A stretch of 64,000 nucleotides of DNA, from positions 1,750,001-1,814,000 of the forward strand of contig NC_088340.1 in NCBI RefSeq assembly GCF_036884655.1. The letters run 5' to 3'. How positions within the stretch are numbered: the stretch's first letter is position 1; every line of letters starts with the position of its first letter. A program made the translations under genes and the position numbers. A model generated the notes under the pieces. The model had not been told where the DNA came from. It ran no database searches and saw nothing but the letters and a program-made list of their open reading frames with translations. Of the stretch, positions 47,850 through 60,800 are shown one piece after another. The DNA comes from Musa acuminata AAA Group (Eukaryota; Streptophyta; Magnoliopsida; Zingiberales; Musaceae).

Positions 47850-50230
47850 GAATATCAAATAGTGATGTATTAAATTTATGATGAATATTTTTTGATATTA
47901 TTTAGAAAATCTTTATCTAATATGTAGATATATCGTTATTGGAGCCCAAAGATATAATGATATTAATCTGTAAAGAGAATTAGACTCTCATTTTTTTCTC
48001 TTCTTATCTTTTAAGGACATGACTGCTATGAGCAATAAAGAGGATATAAGAGAAAATTTATATATCTTTAAATAACTAACTGTTTCATTCCTATGAAGAT
48101 CATATAGCGACGAATCATTTCATAATTGGATTTTCCTTTTATTTATCGATAATCGTAATCAAAATTCAATCAAATCTATAATATATTATATTTAATTAAA
48201 TATGATCACATAATCTAGCATTCTCCCACTCTAACCATAAATTAATAAGGTATAAAAAATTTAAAATAAAAATAAATAAAATTAAATTTTATTTAAAAAT
48301 AATTTTACTTAATTAGATTTTAAAACTTAAAAAAAATTATACATAAAATAAATTTTATAAAATATATTAATAAATCCAATAAACATAATATCATATTAAG
48401 TTTAACTATCAATGCGAGTCATAACGGTTGTATTTGCATGTCACTGATGCCATAATTCCTTTTATGTTTCATAATATTGTTAGTCCTTCCTAATATAATA
48501 AAAAATGATTACTATAATTTATCTTGTTAAGACAATCTTATTATATATATTCAATTATAATATATATATATATATGATAATAGAATTAAATAACTTTAAA
48601 TATGCAAATAAGAATGTCAACTATAACATTTACTCAAATATATATTACTATATCTTTTATCTCACAAATTCCTTGCTTAAGTTTTAAATAAATGGATCGG
48701 TAATCAATATAGTAAAACTTAAGTTTTTAATTAATATTAATTATTTTTGAACTCTTTCTCTAACCATCGAGAACTTTACATCATAATGCTATCAGAATAC
48801 TTACTATTCTTAAAAATGAAATTTCTACGATATATCAAAAAGTATATTCAAGAATTTGGTAATTGAGTCTAATCATACTAAGTCCTACAATAAAATTTCA
48901 TAGTCATAAACTAAGTGACCATAAATCTAATTGTTATATCGTCCTATATTACCCATTCAATCAAGTTTCGACTAAAATCTCATTCGCAATCAATTTTTTT
49001 ATATATAGTTATTAGGTAATTCAACTAATTATCAAACACCATTTTGATCTATTGATTTTTAACTCTTCTTTTATTATATCATACCACTTTTTAAGATCGT
49101 TTTCTTTCATAGATATATCACATAATAATAAAAAAAATAAGTCTTCTTTTCTTTTGAGATATTCTTAAAACTGTCGATTGTGATTATTATATAAGTTCAT
49201 TAGCATTGATATTAATATTATGTGGGAGTTTATCAATGTTATTTTTTATTCACCCTCATCAATTCTTTTAGTGATTTAAAAAATACCAATCTCTCCAATA
49301 TAAAATGATAAAGGAATGTCAATCTGAATTTTCTCAATATCAAGATTAAATTTTAAGATTTTCACTCCCACTGATTTGATATTATCAAAGAATCTTGCAT
49401 TACCATATTTAACTATCATTGTACTATGATTAGGACAATCAAATATATACCCATTTAAATTTTTTGGATAAATAATAAAATATTTAAAAATAGTCGTTGA
49501 ATTCAATTTCTTTTCATGTGAATACCGTTATCTAACAATTCTAAATATATAAATATCTTAAGTTGAATTTCCTACTAATCCATAACTAAAAAAAATTGAT
49601 ATAATTAACTTACTAGAAACTCCATTTAAAATATATAATAATCTCGTTCTATTGTGAAACAAATATGGTAAAACATAATAAATACTTTACGTTTTTAAAA
49701 ATCTAACAAAAGAATCATAATTGTAATTAGGTTCATTATATCTACAATAAATTTATCACCCCTATCATATTTGATAATTTTGATTTTTTATCTAATTATC
49801 TCTTGATTTTATTTATGTACATCTAAAGGTGTTAATAGCTTGAGATATTAGATAATCATATTTCAATAGATAATATGTAAAAATAATAAACATATACAAT
49901 ATTAAAGAGTGTATGAAACTATGTTTCATTCTAATATTTGATTATAGAATTATTATAAACTCAAAATTCATATTAATTTTGTACAAACCATGATAAAGAG
50001 AAATAATATAGAATTATAGGAACATAATATCAGATGAATCATTTGTATCGATTATTATCGTTATCGTCTTAAAATGATTTTCTATAACGATGAATAATAT
50101 TTAAAATTTTAATATATTCAAAATCTTAATAGGTAAAAGACTCTTATAAATTATTAAAAAAATAAATATAATTTTTAAAACTTTGATATATTCTCATCGT
50201 GAGATGGCAGGACTATGATATCACATCTCA
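47850..50230 (-). mobile_element. Decayed Ty1/copia retrotransposon remnant
   Basis: Very AT-rich block. On minus, an open segment at 49506-49276 reads GYIFDCPNHSTMIVKYGNARF, the linker after copia integrase (family form GYxFYCPxHSTRIVExxNARF). Downstream, at 49110-49015, comes WYDIIKEELK with a following Trp, matching the W-x-x-AM-x-EEL-x-SM segment at the start of copia reverse transcriptase. The order and strand agree, and stops and frameshifts abound, so the element is dead. I did not find matching LTRs, so the ends are approximate. The dominance of A and T fits long decay by deamination of methylated cytosine. Confidence 0.7.
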
Positions 50231-51210
50231 ACTTTCGGACTTAGATTATGACAGAGGAAGATGATTGTATCACCACCAATCATCTGCTACGTAGTGAGTC
50301 ATGTCAGTGTATCTAAACAGGTAGCAAAAAAGGTGCTCGGATTGGATATATTACAAGCAGACAACCATCGCTCCATGGTAGAGACAATGGCTTCCTTCGT
50401 CGTGAGTTTCGACTCATCATCTTTCGTCGCCCTCGACGAGGCCCAAAAACCCTCAATGAGCTCCCCATCTCCTCTCGCTCGCTCTTCTAAAACCTTAACA
50501 TCAACCTTGTTGGGTTTCAGATGACCATAAAAGTGTTAGGAATCCTATGTTATATTATCTCAATAGATCAAAAAGACAAACCAATTCATTTCCGTGAAAA
50601 AAAAGTATTCTCATTCCTGGTTGGTCATTATCTCCAATTTTTAGGATACATACTCTAATCATCTTTCTTTTCTGAGAATAGAACCAAACAAAGTACCAAT
50701 GTGTCTTGTGTTCTTCCATAGACTCCAACACTGATGGATGATTTTGACTTGTACCCTATAATTAAGAGCTTGTGCAGCAGCAGCAGCATGACATTCTACA
50801 CCTGCTGTAACTGTCCAAAATAAAATGACGAGACATCCCAAAAATATACTTAACACTAATACTGCAGTGTTGTAATAAGCAGCAGATTCAACTTGGCTTG
50901 GTACATACTGCAATGGGGGGTTGTAGAAAGCACATTCAACTTGGGTTGATGGAAAATTTTAGAAAGGGAGCTATGCAGCCCGGACAAGGTTGGGTATATC
51001 ACAGCCCAAACCTACTCTGATGAACAATCTTCCTATATAAACCCTCCTCATCTTACTACCATTAAAATTGTTTCAGACATCCTCCGGTGAAATCATCGAG
51101 GCAACTCTCTAAGCGAAAGCACAGGACAAGAAAAGAACAACAGGATATCCATAGCTAACGGGCTAAAAGCAAAGCCTTCTGATGTTCCTTGATTCCAGGC
51201 CTTACTGGCT
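50231..51210. other. Intergenic, 3' flank of SKIP35
   Basis: No supported gene. A plus ORF of 87 codons (50261-50524) has no recognisable feature and low likelihood. Confidence 0.5.
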
Positions 51211-51217
51211 AGTTTAG

Positions 51218-54200
51218 TTACCTGTATGCGGCACGGGAGACAGTTGGAGCTTGCAGAAAGAAGGTAGGCAGGTGATGCTCCAAGATTGCCATTAGCTCTC
51301 TAGTCTGGCTGTTCTTGCTCACAGGCCTTCCGCTGACCCTATGAGCAGCCTCCACAAGCTGCCCTCTTAGTTTCTGCGGCAGCAGCTGCCCACCAGCCTC
51401 CAGACACTCCCTATATAATGGAAGGTATGCTATGGCCGTCACCAGGGGCTGCGGCAGGTCTTTCAGATGGATGGGTGAACTGCCCCTTCTAAAAATCCTC
51501 ATGATATTTACAAAGTGGTCTTGCCCGAAACGCAAGCCCTCGGCAAAAGCAGCCTCAGACCAATGCTCCTTCAGAAAAGCTCTCAGGTCAGATGCCACAG
51601 ACTCATCACTGGACCTCGCCATGCTGTCAGCCACAGCATATGTTGCTGCAGGATCACCAAGGAAGTCGCTGCGAAGAAGGAACACAACACCATCTAGAGA
51701 CCCGCTGCTCCTTTCCCCTGCTGCTTTTAGGATCTCAATGCTGAGGGCAGCAAGGACATGCTGCGGGATGTGTGGTAGAAGGTAAGCTGCAATACCGACC
51801 TGGCTGCTAGAGGCAGCAGCAGTAAGGGCAAGGCATAGCTCCATGTCCTTACATCCCCGAGTTACAAACCATTGAACTACCTGCATGCAGCCCCTCTCTG
51901 CAGCTCGCATCAAAGGACCCAGGAAAGCCCCGGCATTCCCTTCTTCAACCAAGCACTCCATGGTTCCAATTTTAGAGTAGTGAGAAGCAAAACCCAGGGC
52001 AAGATCAACATCAACATCCAAGCTGTTCCTTTGAGCAATCTGAGGGAAAAAAGTAGAAGCATTTGTTACTTAATGATAAAACTGCTCAATGTAGAAGCAT
52101 TTGTTGCTTAATATTTTAAATGGATCATCAAGCACACTTTCTTCCATGGTGGATATTGCACATGAAAAGAAGGATATGGATAATGACTGTAAAAGAAAGA
52201 GACGGACAAAGACAGAATATGATGTAGATGTGCCATTTACAATTATAACAGAGAAAACACATAAAACTATTGCATAAATGCGAGTCACTGAAAAATGTTT
52301 TGAGCACAATTAAGTACGAAGCTCTTCTATGAAAACACTTGAAAGTTTTTTTGATAAACTGAATCAGCTCTTAAAGGTTATGTGATTCACTAGAGCCAGT
52401 TGGATCCCTCAAGAAAAGGAAGGAATCTGCAACCAGAAGAATATGCCTTTACACCTCCAATCAAAATCCTGACCAACTAAAACATAAGTAACCATCATCA
52501 TGCAACCAAATTATATGATACGAGAGAACCAAAACATAAAATGTGATATACATTTTAATAACTTAAGCAGCATGCTAGTATTGAAAAGCACTGCTAGCTC
52601 AATAATGTCATGTGCCAACAGATATTTACAAGGATGTCTTATATCAAAACACTGTTACAGCAAGAAGCACATAAGCCAGCCAAAAGCCAAGAACTTTTCA
52701 TGTATGCTAGCTAGAGTACAAACACATAAACTAAAATAAAATTGGAAAAATATGTAAAGGAAGTGAAGGCGCTAGAGAATGTTGGTTGTCCTCCTGTTTT
52801 ATACTGGTCATTAAAAGAAATTGTGAAAAATACTATTATCTTCGTCCATGTGCATGTCTAGGCTGCACTTCCTACTTTCATCTGTTTCATCAATATGATA
52901 TGCTGAACTACTTCAAAGAGTGCAGGTATCATAAGCATCTATTTAACATAAAAGGCACCATCTTCCAATTTCATATGGACCATTTAGCCATGACAGTCCT
53001 ACTTTGAACAGGTGTCTGCAGATATTCTTGCATATTATTTCAATTGTTAGAGCATAATTCAGCACAATGAAACAACAAAGTTTATGAACAAACAAGATCA
53101 AGGAACAAAATTCTGAGCCATGATCACAAAATTCAAATAGCTAATTGAGAATATGCTGCCTTGAAAACTTAAATAAAGGATATTGCAATTTGCAAAATGT
53201 TTAAGGGATACCTATGATATTCCCAACACTGCAAGCCAAAAAGTTTAGTGTGCTCATATCATTCTCACACCAATGAAGGCGCTACGTCTGTAAATAATTT
53301 AGGGAGTGGCACCATGACAAAAATGCCATGCTTTGGTCATATAGCACAAAAAATGTGATGGAAATTGCTTCTCCTAACTGGCTTTCTCTAGTTCAAGAGA
53401 AAGGACTCCGGAAAATTAATTTCAAGCAACACTGGAAAAAAAATACTTATAACCACAGAAAATTTAAAGATCTGTTTTAATTTGGGTTTTGCAGGATCCT
53501 TTTACTTGTAGGATTCTAATATACAAATCCTAATTAGACTATGCAACATCTAAGGACTGAGATACTCTTTACAATTAGTTGCTGTCCACATGTTAAAAAC
53601 CAGAACTGAAGGTACTTTGCCAATCCCTATGGAGTGGTGATCAAGAGTAGTCTGATCCCTTTTCTGATGAGGATCAAGAGTTGATGATCCCTTCATACTG
53701 GAACAAGACTTGCTAGTCCCTGTCTGATCAGAACATTCACAGTGTCACAGTAAGTGGGACATGTCAAAGTTGTTTGTGGAAGAGTGTGCAAACATGCTCT
53801 GTAACACTGCCTTCCAATTTCCTCAAATATTGTATCACATGCTCAATTGCCCGCATAATGTTGATACGTTCCTTCACGTGTCAGTAGACATGCATGTTGC
53901 ATCACCTTAACCAAGGTGATTGTCAACAAATGTGACAACCAAGAAAGGTAGACAAAAAAGGAAACAAATATAGCTACCAACCACGAGGAACTAGAAAGAA
54001 AGGACTGGCTGGAAGGGAGTGAATCTGAGGAGAACATTAAGCAGGAGAAATGCATCTCCAATTTCTTGTTTTAAGTGCTATAAAAGCATTGAATTAATCA
54101 AACATTATGAGCAAAACAGGCTATAAAGTGTCCTATTTTAAGGGTCAGGTCGCTAACACAAAGTAGCAAACCTTGATAAAATTACCATCATTTTATATCA

Positions 54201-56368
54201 TCATCGTCCAAGCCTTTTATTGTCAACACAGGGTTAGGTATAAAGCAGAATTGTAAATCAAGAAGTTACTATGAGATTTTTATTTTATAGAAAAATATCA
54301 GCTAGTTCTCAACATATCCCAATGAAATCAAGAGGCACTTCTTGGGCACTTGCCTCGGCACTCAAGCGTGGCAAGGCCTGAGCGCCTCAATTCAGGTTTG
54401 AGTGAGCACCTTTAATTGGGTGCCACTTAAGCATGTGCTTGGGCCCAACCGCCGAGTGGCCTAGGCACTCGCCTTGGCCAAATCGATTTGATTGAGCTTG
54501 AGTTGAACCCAAATTAATTGACTCGATTCAACTAAGCCAGATAATCTAACTTAATCGCCCCCCTGCCTAACCCACTTTGACCCCTTTCTTTAACCTATTC
54601 CTCATCTTCCCAATGTGTGTGCAAGGTTGTCGGTCTCCTCTTCTTGGCACATGTGCAAGGTGGTGGCCAGTGGCCAACATTCGTGTGTAAGGCAGCCCAC
54701 CAGTGCCTCCCCTCTCGTGAATGGTGGTACCTTCTCCTCTTTCCTCTCTCTCTCCCTTCCACTCCATCTCTCCATCACTCTCCCCCTCCAAGCTGCGCGG
54801 TCCTCAACTCCTCGTGCCCCCTCGCATGCTGTTCCCTCCTCCACCTCCATCGCTCTCCCCCTCCTAGCCACTGGCCTCGAGCTCACACCCATCCCCACAA
54901 ACCCCCCTCCCCTCCCTTTTCTCTGCTTCTTCCCAACAAAGCTGCTGCTTGTGAGCTCTCCACCTCTCCTGCATCTTCCCGACAGCACCTCCACCCTTTG
55001 TGACAGATAGCTACAATAGAAGTTAAAGCATCTTAAGAAAATGCACTTTAATTCCATTCTAGAAGTAAATTGATACCTGTAGTAACATCCGTACTAGTTC
55101 TGTACTCCCAAATCTTGATGCTTCAAGAAAGCATTGGTTTACATTATCTGCCCCGCCTTCCACAAGCATTCCCAATAATCCTTGTATTGCAGTTGCTGAT
55201 GTGCCAGATGCCCAACCAGGTTCAAATGAGCTAGAGAAGAGAGTAAGAGGGAAGCATGCCGCATCAAAAGCCTCAGTAAAATCCTTTCCGGAAAGATGGT
55301 TGCCAGCAATATCCAAAAATGTCTTAAAGGCTGACAATTGAAGTTGGACTTCAACAATTGTGCTGTGATTTCTTCTACCCTTGTTCTCCTGGCAACGACA
55401 ATGAATTCCGATGCACTTCAAAGCCCATTCTGTGAACTTCTGGACCTTGGCACCAGCTTCTGCCTTCAAAACCTCATCACTATGACATTCTTGTAGACGT
55501 TCATGCAACCTGATAAAGAAGGATCAAGAGGACACAAATTTCATCATCCATGGAACATCAACAATACAGTGTTTCCTACTATAGGAGAACGAAAAATAGC
55601 AACCCACAATAAAAATTCCACCAATGTAAATGCACAAATTCTTCAGAAGTTTCCATGAGCAATCGAAAGAGATTTTGCAAAGAACAACTACTCATGTCCA
55701 AGGATCGGAATCGGGATTGTTGGAGACTTGGAGCGTTACCTCTGGGCCATGATGCCCACAGTATCAGCCAAACTCATTGTTCTGCTTTGACACGCAGAAA
55801 CACATGAAGCCAGAAATGATGTCCTGAGGGCTGCCCTCGTGAACTCATTCGCTCCATTGGCAACAATCTTCTTGATAAGCCCAGTAATAATATTCAGTTC
55901 CTGTCGACTCGTCAGGAACCATATAGAATCCAATGCTATGCACAGCATATCATTAAGTGTTTGTGGATCTGCCAACTGAATCAGGTTCTCAGCTAGCTCA
56001 GAATCCTGGGAACTCACTACTCTCTGAAACAGGCGGCCCAGCTCGATCCTGTCCTGCCTACTGAGTTTCTTCTCTTGCTTCCATTTGTCCTTACTTCTGA
56101 CCTCAGACTCCTCCATCAAAACAGAGGCTCTTGATCTGATCTTCTTGGAGCCACAGCCATAATCTTTTGAGATCAGAGCGTCCTTTGTCAGGAGAGGAGC
56201 CTCCCTCGAAAAGACCACGGTGCTTCCCTCACCCTTCTCACTCCCGACATTGTGGTGGTCATTCATGCAACTGAGAACATCATTCTCATCTATTTCCATC
56301 TCCGAACACAAAACATCCTCTGCTTGATTATCTTTCACCAAATGCACAAGATCCATCTCCTCAACCAT
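51218..56368 (-). CDS. SKIP35: Ankyrin-type SKIP35 protein (SKP1-interacting partner 35)
   Basis: Plant-specific protein named from its interaction with SKP1-like subunits of SCF ubiquitin ligases. Three coding exons on minus, 56368-55740, 55509-55077 and 52039-51218, give 627 residues with exact phase closure. The N-terminus is acidic and disordered, with a conserved VVFSREAPLL motif and the basic KKIRSRASVLME. The body has helical ankyrin-like repeats (FLEASRFGSTELVRMLLQ; LALGFASHYSKIGTMECLVE; LMRAAERGCMQVVQWFV). The start is the ATG giving MVEEMDL; upstream in-frame codons run open to a stop but have no ATG. Intron 2 is about 3.0 kb and contains a GC-rich block (about 54335-55015). A leader intron is likely upstream. 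The Arabidopsis protein is, as I recall, slightly shorter. Confidence 0.92.
54335..55015. mobile_element. Probable insertion in SKIP35 intron 2 (repeat-like, GC-rich)
   Basis: A sharp composition change inside an AT-rich intron. The left part is built of variants of GGCACTTGCCTCGGCACTCAAG and GGCACTCGCCTTGGCC, a pattern seen in high-copy plant repeats. The right part is a CT-rich low-complexity block (54720-54990) with open frames on both strands that look like composition effects. Terminal repeats and target duplication were not found, so the element class is unknown. Confidence 0.4.
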
Positions 56369-57217
56369 GATCTTATTCTCGCCCACCGTTTCTACAACAC
56401 TAACAATATTATCTACTCCCTTTTGAACAAAAAACCAACTATTTGCAACCGAATCACTCTATCCAGCTCTTTCGATCACATCAACCATTTCCATAAGCAG
56501 CAGCATCGAATCAAAGCCTTATAAGAAAACAACCAAAAGGACAATTTCCGAACCAAAATCCCCCTTTAAGTACGGCAAATTCCACCTTCCATGAATCACG
56601 TTCCGGTCAATAACGAAACAAAACCACCAGAAACAGCATCAACTACAAAGAGAAAGACGTAGATGATCAGGCAGCACCAGCAGCTTCTTCAAACCCTAGA
56701 CACTCCCCATATCTGAGACGGCACCTAAAAATAAGAATACAAAATTAAGTGAGGACCTGAAACGAGAATCCGATTCATCACAGCAACTATTAACCTAAAA
56801 AAGTAATCTTTACGACGACAGAATCCGCGACCATACTAGCGAGAACTAAAACCAACAAGAAACCTATTTGTAACCAAGAATCGATGGAGAAAAGGGGGGA
56901 ATCAGGGCTCGAAACAACGATCCAATTCACCACAACCACCAAAGAACCGGAAATTCTAATCGAGAAAGGATTTCTACGATAGAACATACCAGCGAGGAAG
57001 GAAAACCAATATAAAAAAAAACGATTTTTAACGCAGGAACGAGGGAGAAAAGGGGGCAGACGCAGCAGAAAATGATTTAGGGGGTACTCATAATGGAACA
57101 AAAGAAGAAAGATGCATGAAACCGAGAGAAAGAGGGGCAAAAGGAGCAACCTTTAAAAGTATGAGTCTGAACAACGAGGAGGAGGAGAAGAAGGCAAAGA
57201 GAAAGCTTTTGTTTTCT

Positions 57218-57225
57218 TTATATAC
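57218..57225 (-). promoter_or_regulatory. TATA box of SKIP35
   Basis: TATATAAA on minus about 850 bases upstream of the start codon. This implies a leader intron between about 57150 and 56400. The leader contains CT-rich segments. TSS near 57190 inferred. Confidence 0.5.
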
Positions 57226-57273
57226 CATTTTGTGACCACTCGAAATGAGAGCTGAGGAGGAGGGAAAGTGGAC

Positions 57274-57311
<38 letters not shown>

Positions 57312-57594
57312 CTAATAATAACAATAAAAGTGAGAATGGGGGAGTGAAAATAATATATATTTATTTTACATATCTTGTTTTATTTTTCCTCTGATAATAA
57401 TAGAGAAGAGAGAGAAGTATGATTGATGTTGTTTGTATGTGTGAGAAATATTATTAGTTCACTTTTTATAAAAGCCCATGAAAGTGTGAGTCACTACAAC
57501 ATAAGATCCCACCACCCAAGACATCTATTTGGAGGGTGGGGACCTCCCCAATTGTTTAGGTTGGCTGTGGCTCACCTCACTCATCTAGAAGACT

Positions 57595-57600
<6 letters not shown>

Positions 57601-57628
<28 letters not shown>
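57601..57628. repeat. (CT)n microsatellite
   Basis: Uninterrupted CT tract; a (GA)n tract of similar length follows at 57780-57811. Confidence 0.93.
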
Positions 57629-57629
<1 letters not shown>

Positions 57630-57777
57630 AATTTAGATTTTGCTTCTTACTTTTTCTCTCTTTCATCAAGCCATCCTCCATCCACAACCATCCATTCCCT
57701 TCTCCACAAAGTCTCCCAACCAACACTGGTTTGCTTGGCTATGCTTGAAAGAAGGTTTCTTGGCTGAATTGGCTACA

Positions 57778-57815
<38 letters not shown>

Positions 57816-60800
57816 TGCATCTTAATAAAAGGTTTTATTGGTTTATCTCTATTAAGTACAACTATTCAATTCATGCATGTTTACTTTCACTTGTGAAGAT
57901 TTTTATGCATGCAAGTGAAATTTTATACACAAAAAAAAAATTGATGCATGATAACCATATTATATTTAGAATTAAGTATTAGGATTTTGAGACAGTTATC
58001 ATGATCATCTGTTTTCAATATAATGGACTTGAGAAGTTGAAGGATTTAAGATCTACACAATCTTTAGACCTTCAGGAGATTGGACAAATGGTTGGCTTTT
58101 AATCTTGGATTTAATTGGAATTATTTTGGGGGAGAGTGAAAGTAGTAACACCACAAAGCCACTTGGTAAAGGCTCAAACTCAACTTGGCATAGAAATTAG
58201 CTTAACTTAGGCTGTATTATATAAAATGAGTTGGACTTGCACACAGATTTGATCTCTAGAAACAGCTCTAAGCTGAGATTAAACAACACAGACAGAGTCA
58301 AGCTTGGCTTATGCTCATTGATGTACTTGGAGAAATTAACCACAATCCATTCAACAATTATCACAAACAATATAATTTTATCTACCTAAATCACACCACA
58401 TCTTAAAAAAATTTTAAAAGGGTAGTAAAGATTCAATGAAAATTAATCTAAATAAGTTTGCATATTTTAGGAATATGCATTGGTTCATTGCACATCTAAT
58501 TCTGAATATGTCCAATCTGATAACAATAATTTTATTACTGGGGTTAATAGTTGTTGTGTCCAATGATTGAGCTTGACATAGATTTCTCAACTCATTGTGG
58601 TGATGTCCCCATCTCAACAACCAAATGAAGGAACCTTTGTGGGGCACATCACATGCTCCTCATAAAATTAGCATTTGGTACATCTGAAACCATGTGACAC
58701 CACCTTGCTTTAGTTCCAACACAACACTCTATTGGCACATTCTATTACTAGCATAGCTTGTCTATGTCTCATTACAATACAGAAATAAAAAATACAAAAT
58801 CTATCTCACCATTATACAATAAAAAGGAATAAAGCTTATAAAAATCCAGTACTCATATCACACACATACAAGAGTTATAATAATATAGATTCTCAGTCTC
58901 ACAATGCACTAGTCCATGGTTGATCTAACATCAACCAAGGGAACATGGAATCTTAAATTGGAAGAGACCATACTAGATCATGACCATAAAATATTGTTTT
59001 ATGCAACAGGTGTTGAGTAGTTGTAGGTGCTCACAACAATAATTCAGGTATGGACCATGGCCACCATGATGTTAGATAGTATCCACACTTCTACAAGCAA
59101 TACTTGACCATGAGATTGATAGCTGGATTATTGCTGCATTCCTGGAGACATGCTAGTCTTCTACACCATCATATCAATCTTTGGTGAAGATGTCATAGCA
59201 GCCTCAAGCTCCTGTCAGGAAAAAATTACTCATTTTCCTATCACAGCAATTGCTGGAGAACAATCAATGAACCACAAAGCTTGCATCACCTTCACCACCT
59301 CAAGATGCATCCTAGAAACCTTGCGTTCCTTGTATCGATGTAGTGAACTGTCCAAAGTTGGTGCCAAATTCCTAGTCAAGCAATATTAAGCATGAGAGGA
59401 AGATCCAAAAAACTTGTTGACTAGTAGAAAGAATCTTGACAAGGGGAAATAGACAAAAGTGTTGTTTAGAGAGCATCTTCATCATGAAAGCACATATAAG
59501 GAGATGAGAAAATGAAATAAACTGCCTTCTATCATGTGAACTAAATGTGGAGACCTAATTAGCAAAGTTCAATGTGACAAACAGCAACAAGAAGGGTCAA
59601 GTAGTACTACTCATTACAGAGCTTTCATTTGTCAACTTAAAAGTCCCAATTCAATGATAATTTTGACAAGAATAGGATTTTTTTTTTTTTTGGTCTGTTA
59701 ATCAACAATGTAAGATACAATTGTGATAGAACTAATCTTGAAGAGGTATTCATTGGAATGGAAGAATAGCCATGATGTTACCTCAGAAGATTCTATCTCT
59801 CTTTCTTATTTGTTCCATTTTGAATTTTGTTAGCTTTCTTAGGGCCTCACCAAGTGAAGCTCTTAATCCATCATTGCTGATTTACTTGCAATTTAGGGGC
59901 TTGCTTGCCTGATCAACCTGCAATCCAGAAGTTGCATTGGCATGACTACCAAGTATTTTGGACATTACAAGTACTGAATAGTTAGTCTTCTAGTCCATTT
60001 ATGGGCATTACAAGTATTTGGTTTAGTTGATCAATAGTATCCCATCCAAGTTTCAACTGCAGAAAACCTTGGTTCAATTTCATATCCTTTCTGGATTTGA
60101 CATATATCCAGCTCCCATTTTGATCTCCACAAGAATAAAGCAATATGGTTTATTGCCAACATTTTATCCTGCATAAAATCTGTAATATTTATAGTAATTT
60201 ATGCTTTAAATGTTTACCCTGAATATTCTGGATTACAATCAAACTCAAGTTAATACTGTTCTCATCCCATCATTTGCTAGGAAGGAAATCCAAGGTTAAT
60301 CCCTACACTCTGATAGAAAAAGATGTACATAAGATTTTCATCTTATACAACACAAGTTAGTTAAAGCATTATAGGATTTAAAGAACCCCTAAGAATTAGA
60401 GGGTTACACATGAGGAAAAAATTGACAGTTTAAAAGGGAAGAAAGAAGGTTGGAAGTGATAAAGGAAATTGAAATTATGCTACATGGTTATTTTAGAAAT
60501 AGATGACTATCAAAGCATGTAAAGGGTAGTTAATTATTGTCAATTCATAATAACCTTAATGACTATGTTCCCCGTGTCCTTAAGGATTAATCTGCGGCAT
60601 AAAAATTCTAAGACATGTCATTATTCAAGAATTGGATTAACATACACAGATGGTAACATCACCGTTATGCCTGAGTAGGCATCAGAAAATGTCCTATGCC
60701 CTCACCTTTTTCACATTATTTAGCCCAACCTGTGATGGTCATGTTTCTATTCTAGTATCAAGTTATCAGTTAATCTTTAGTTAATTATGTCATGACAAAG

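Noticed and set aside
50261..50524. 87-codon plus ORF after the copia remnant
   Set aside because: No recognisable motif, no clear promoter, ordinary for random AT-rich DNA.
51432..51785. Plus ORFs antisense to SKIP35 exon 3
   Set aside because: Shadow of the real minus-strand ankyrin coding frame.
54567..55057. Overlapping ORFs on both strands in SKIP35 intron 2
   Set aside because: Open because of high GC and low complexity; both strands are open together, and they lie in an intron between firmly joined exons.
59150..59389. 79-codon plus ORF in the large intergenic region
   Set aside because: No motif, no splice context, and no similarity to a family I can name.
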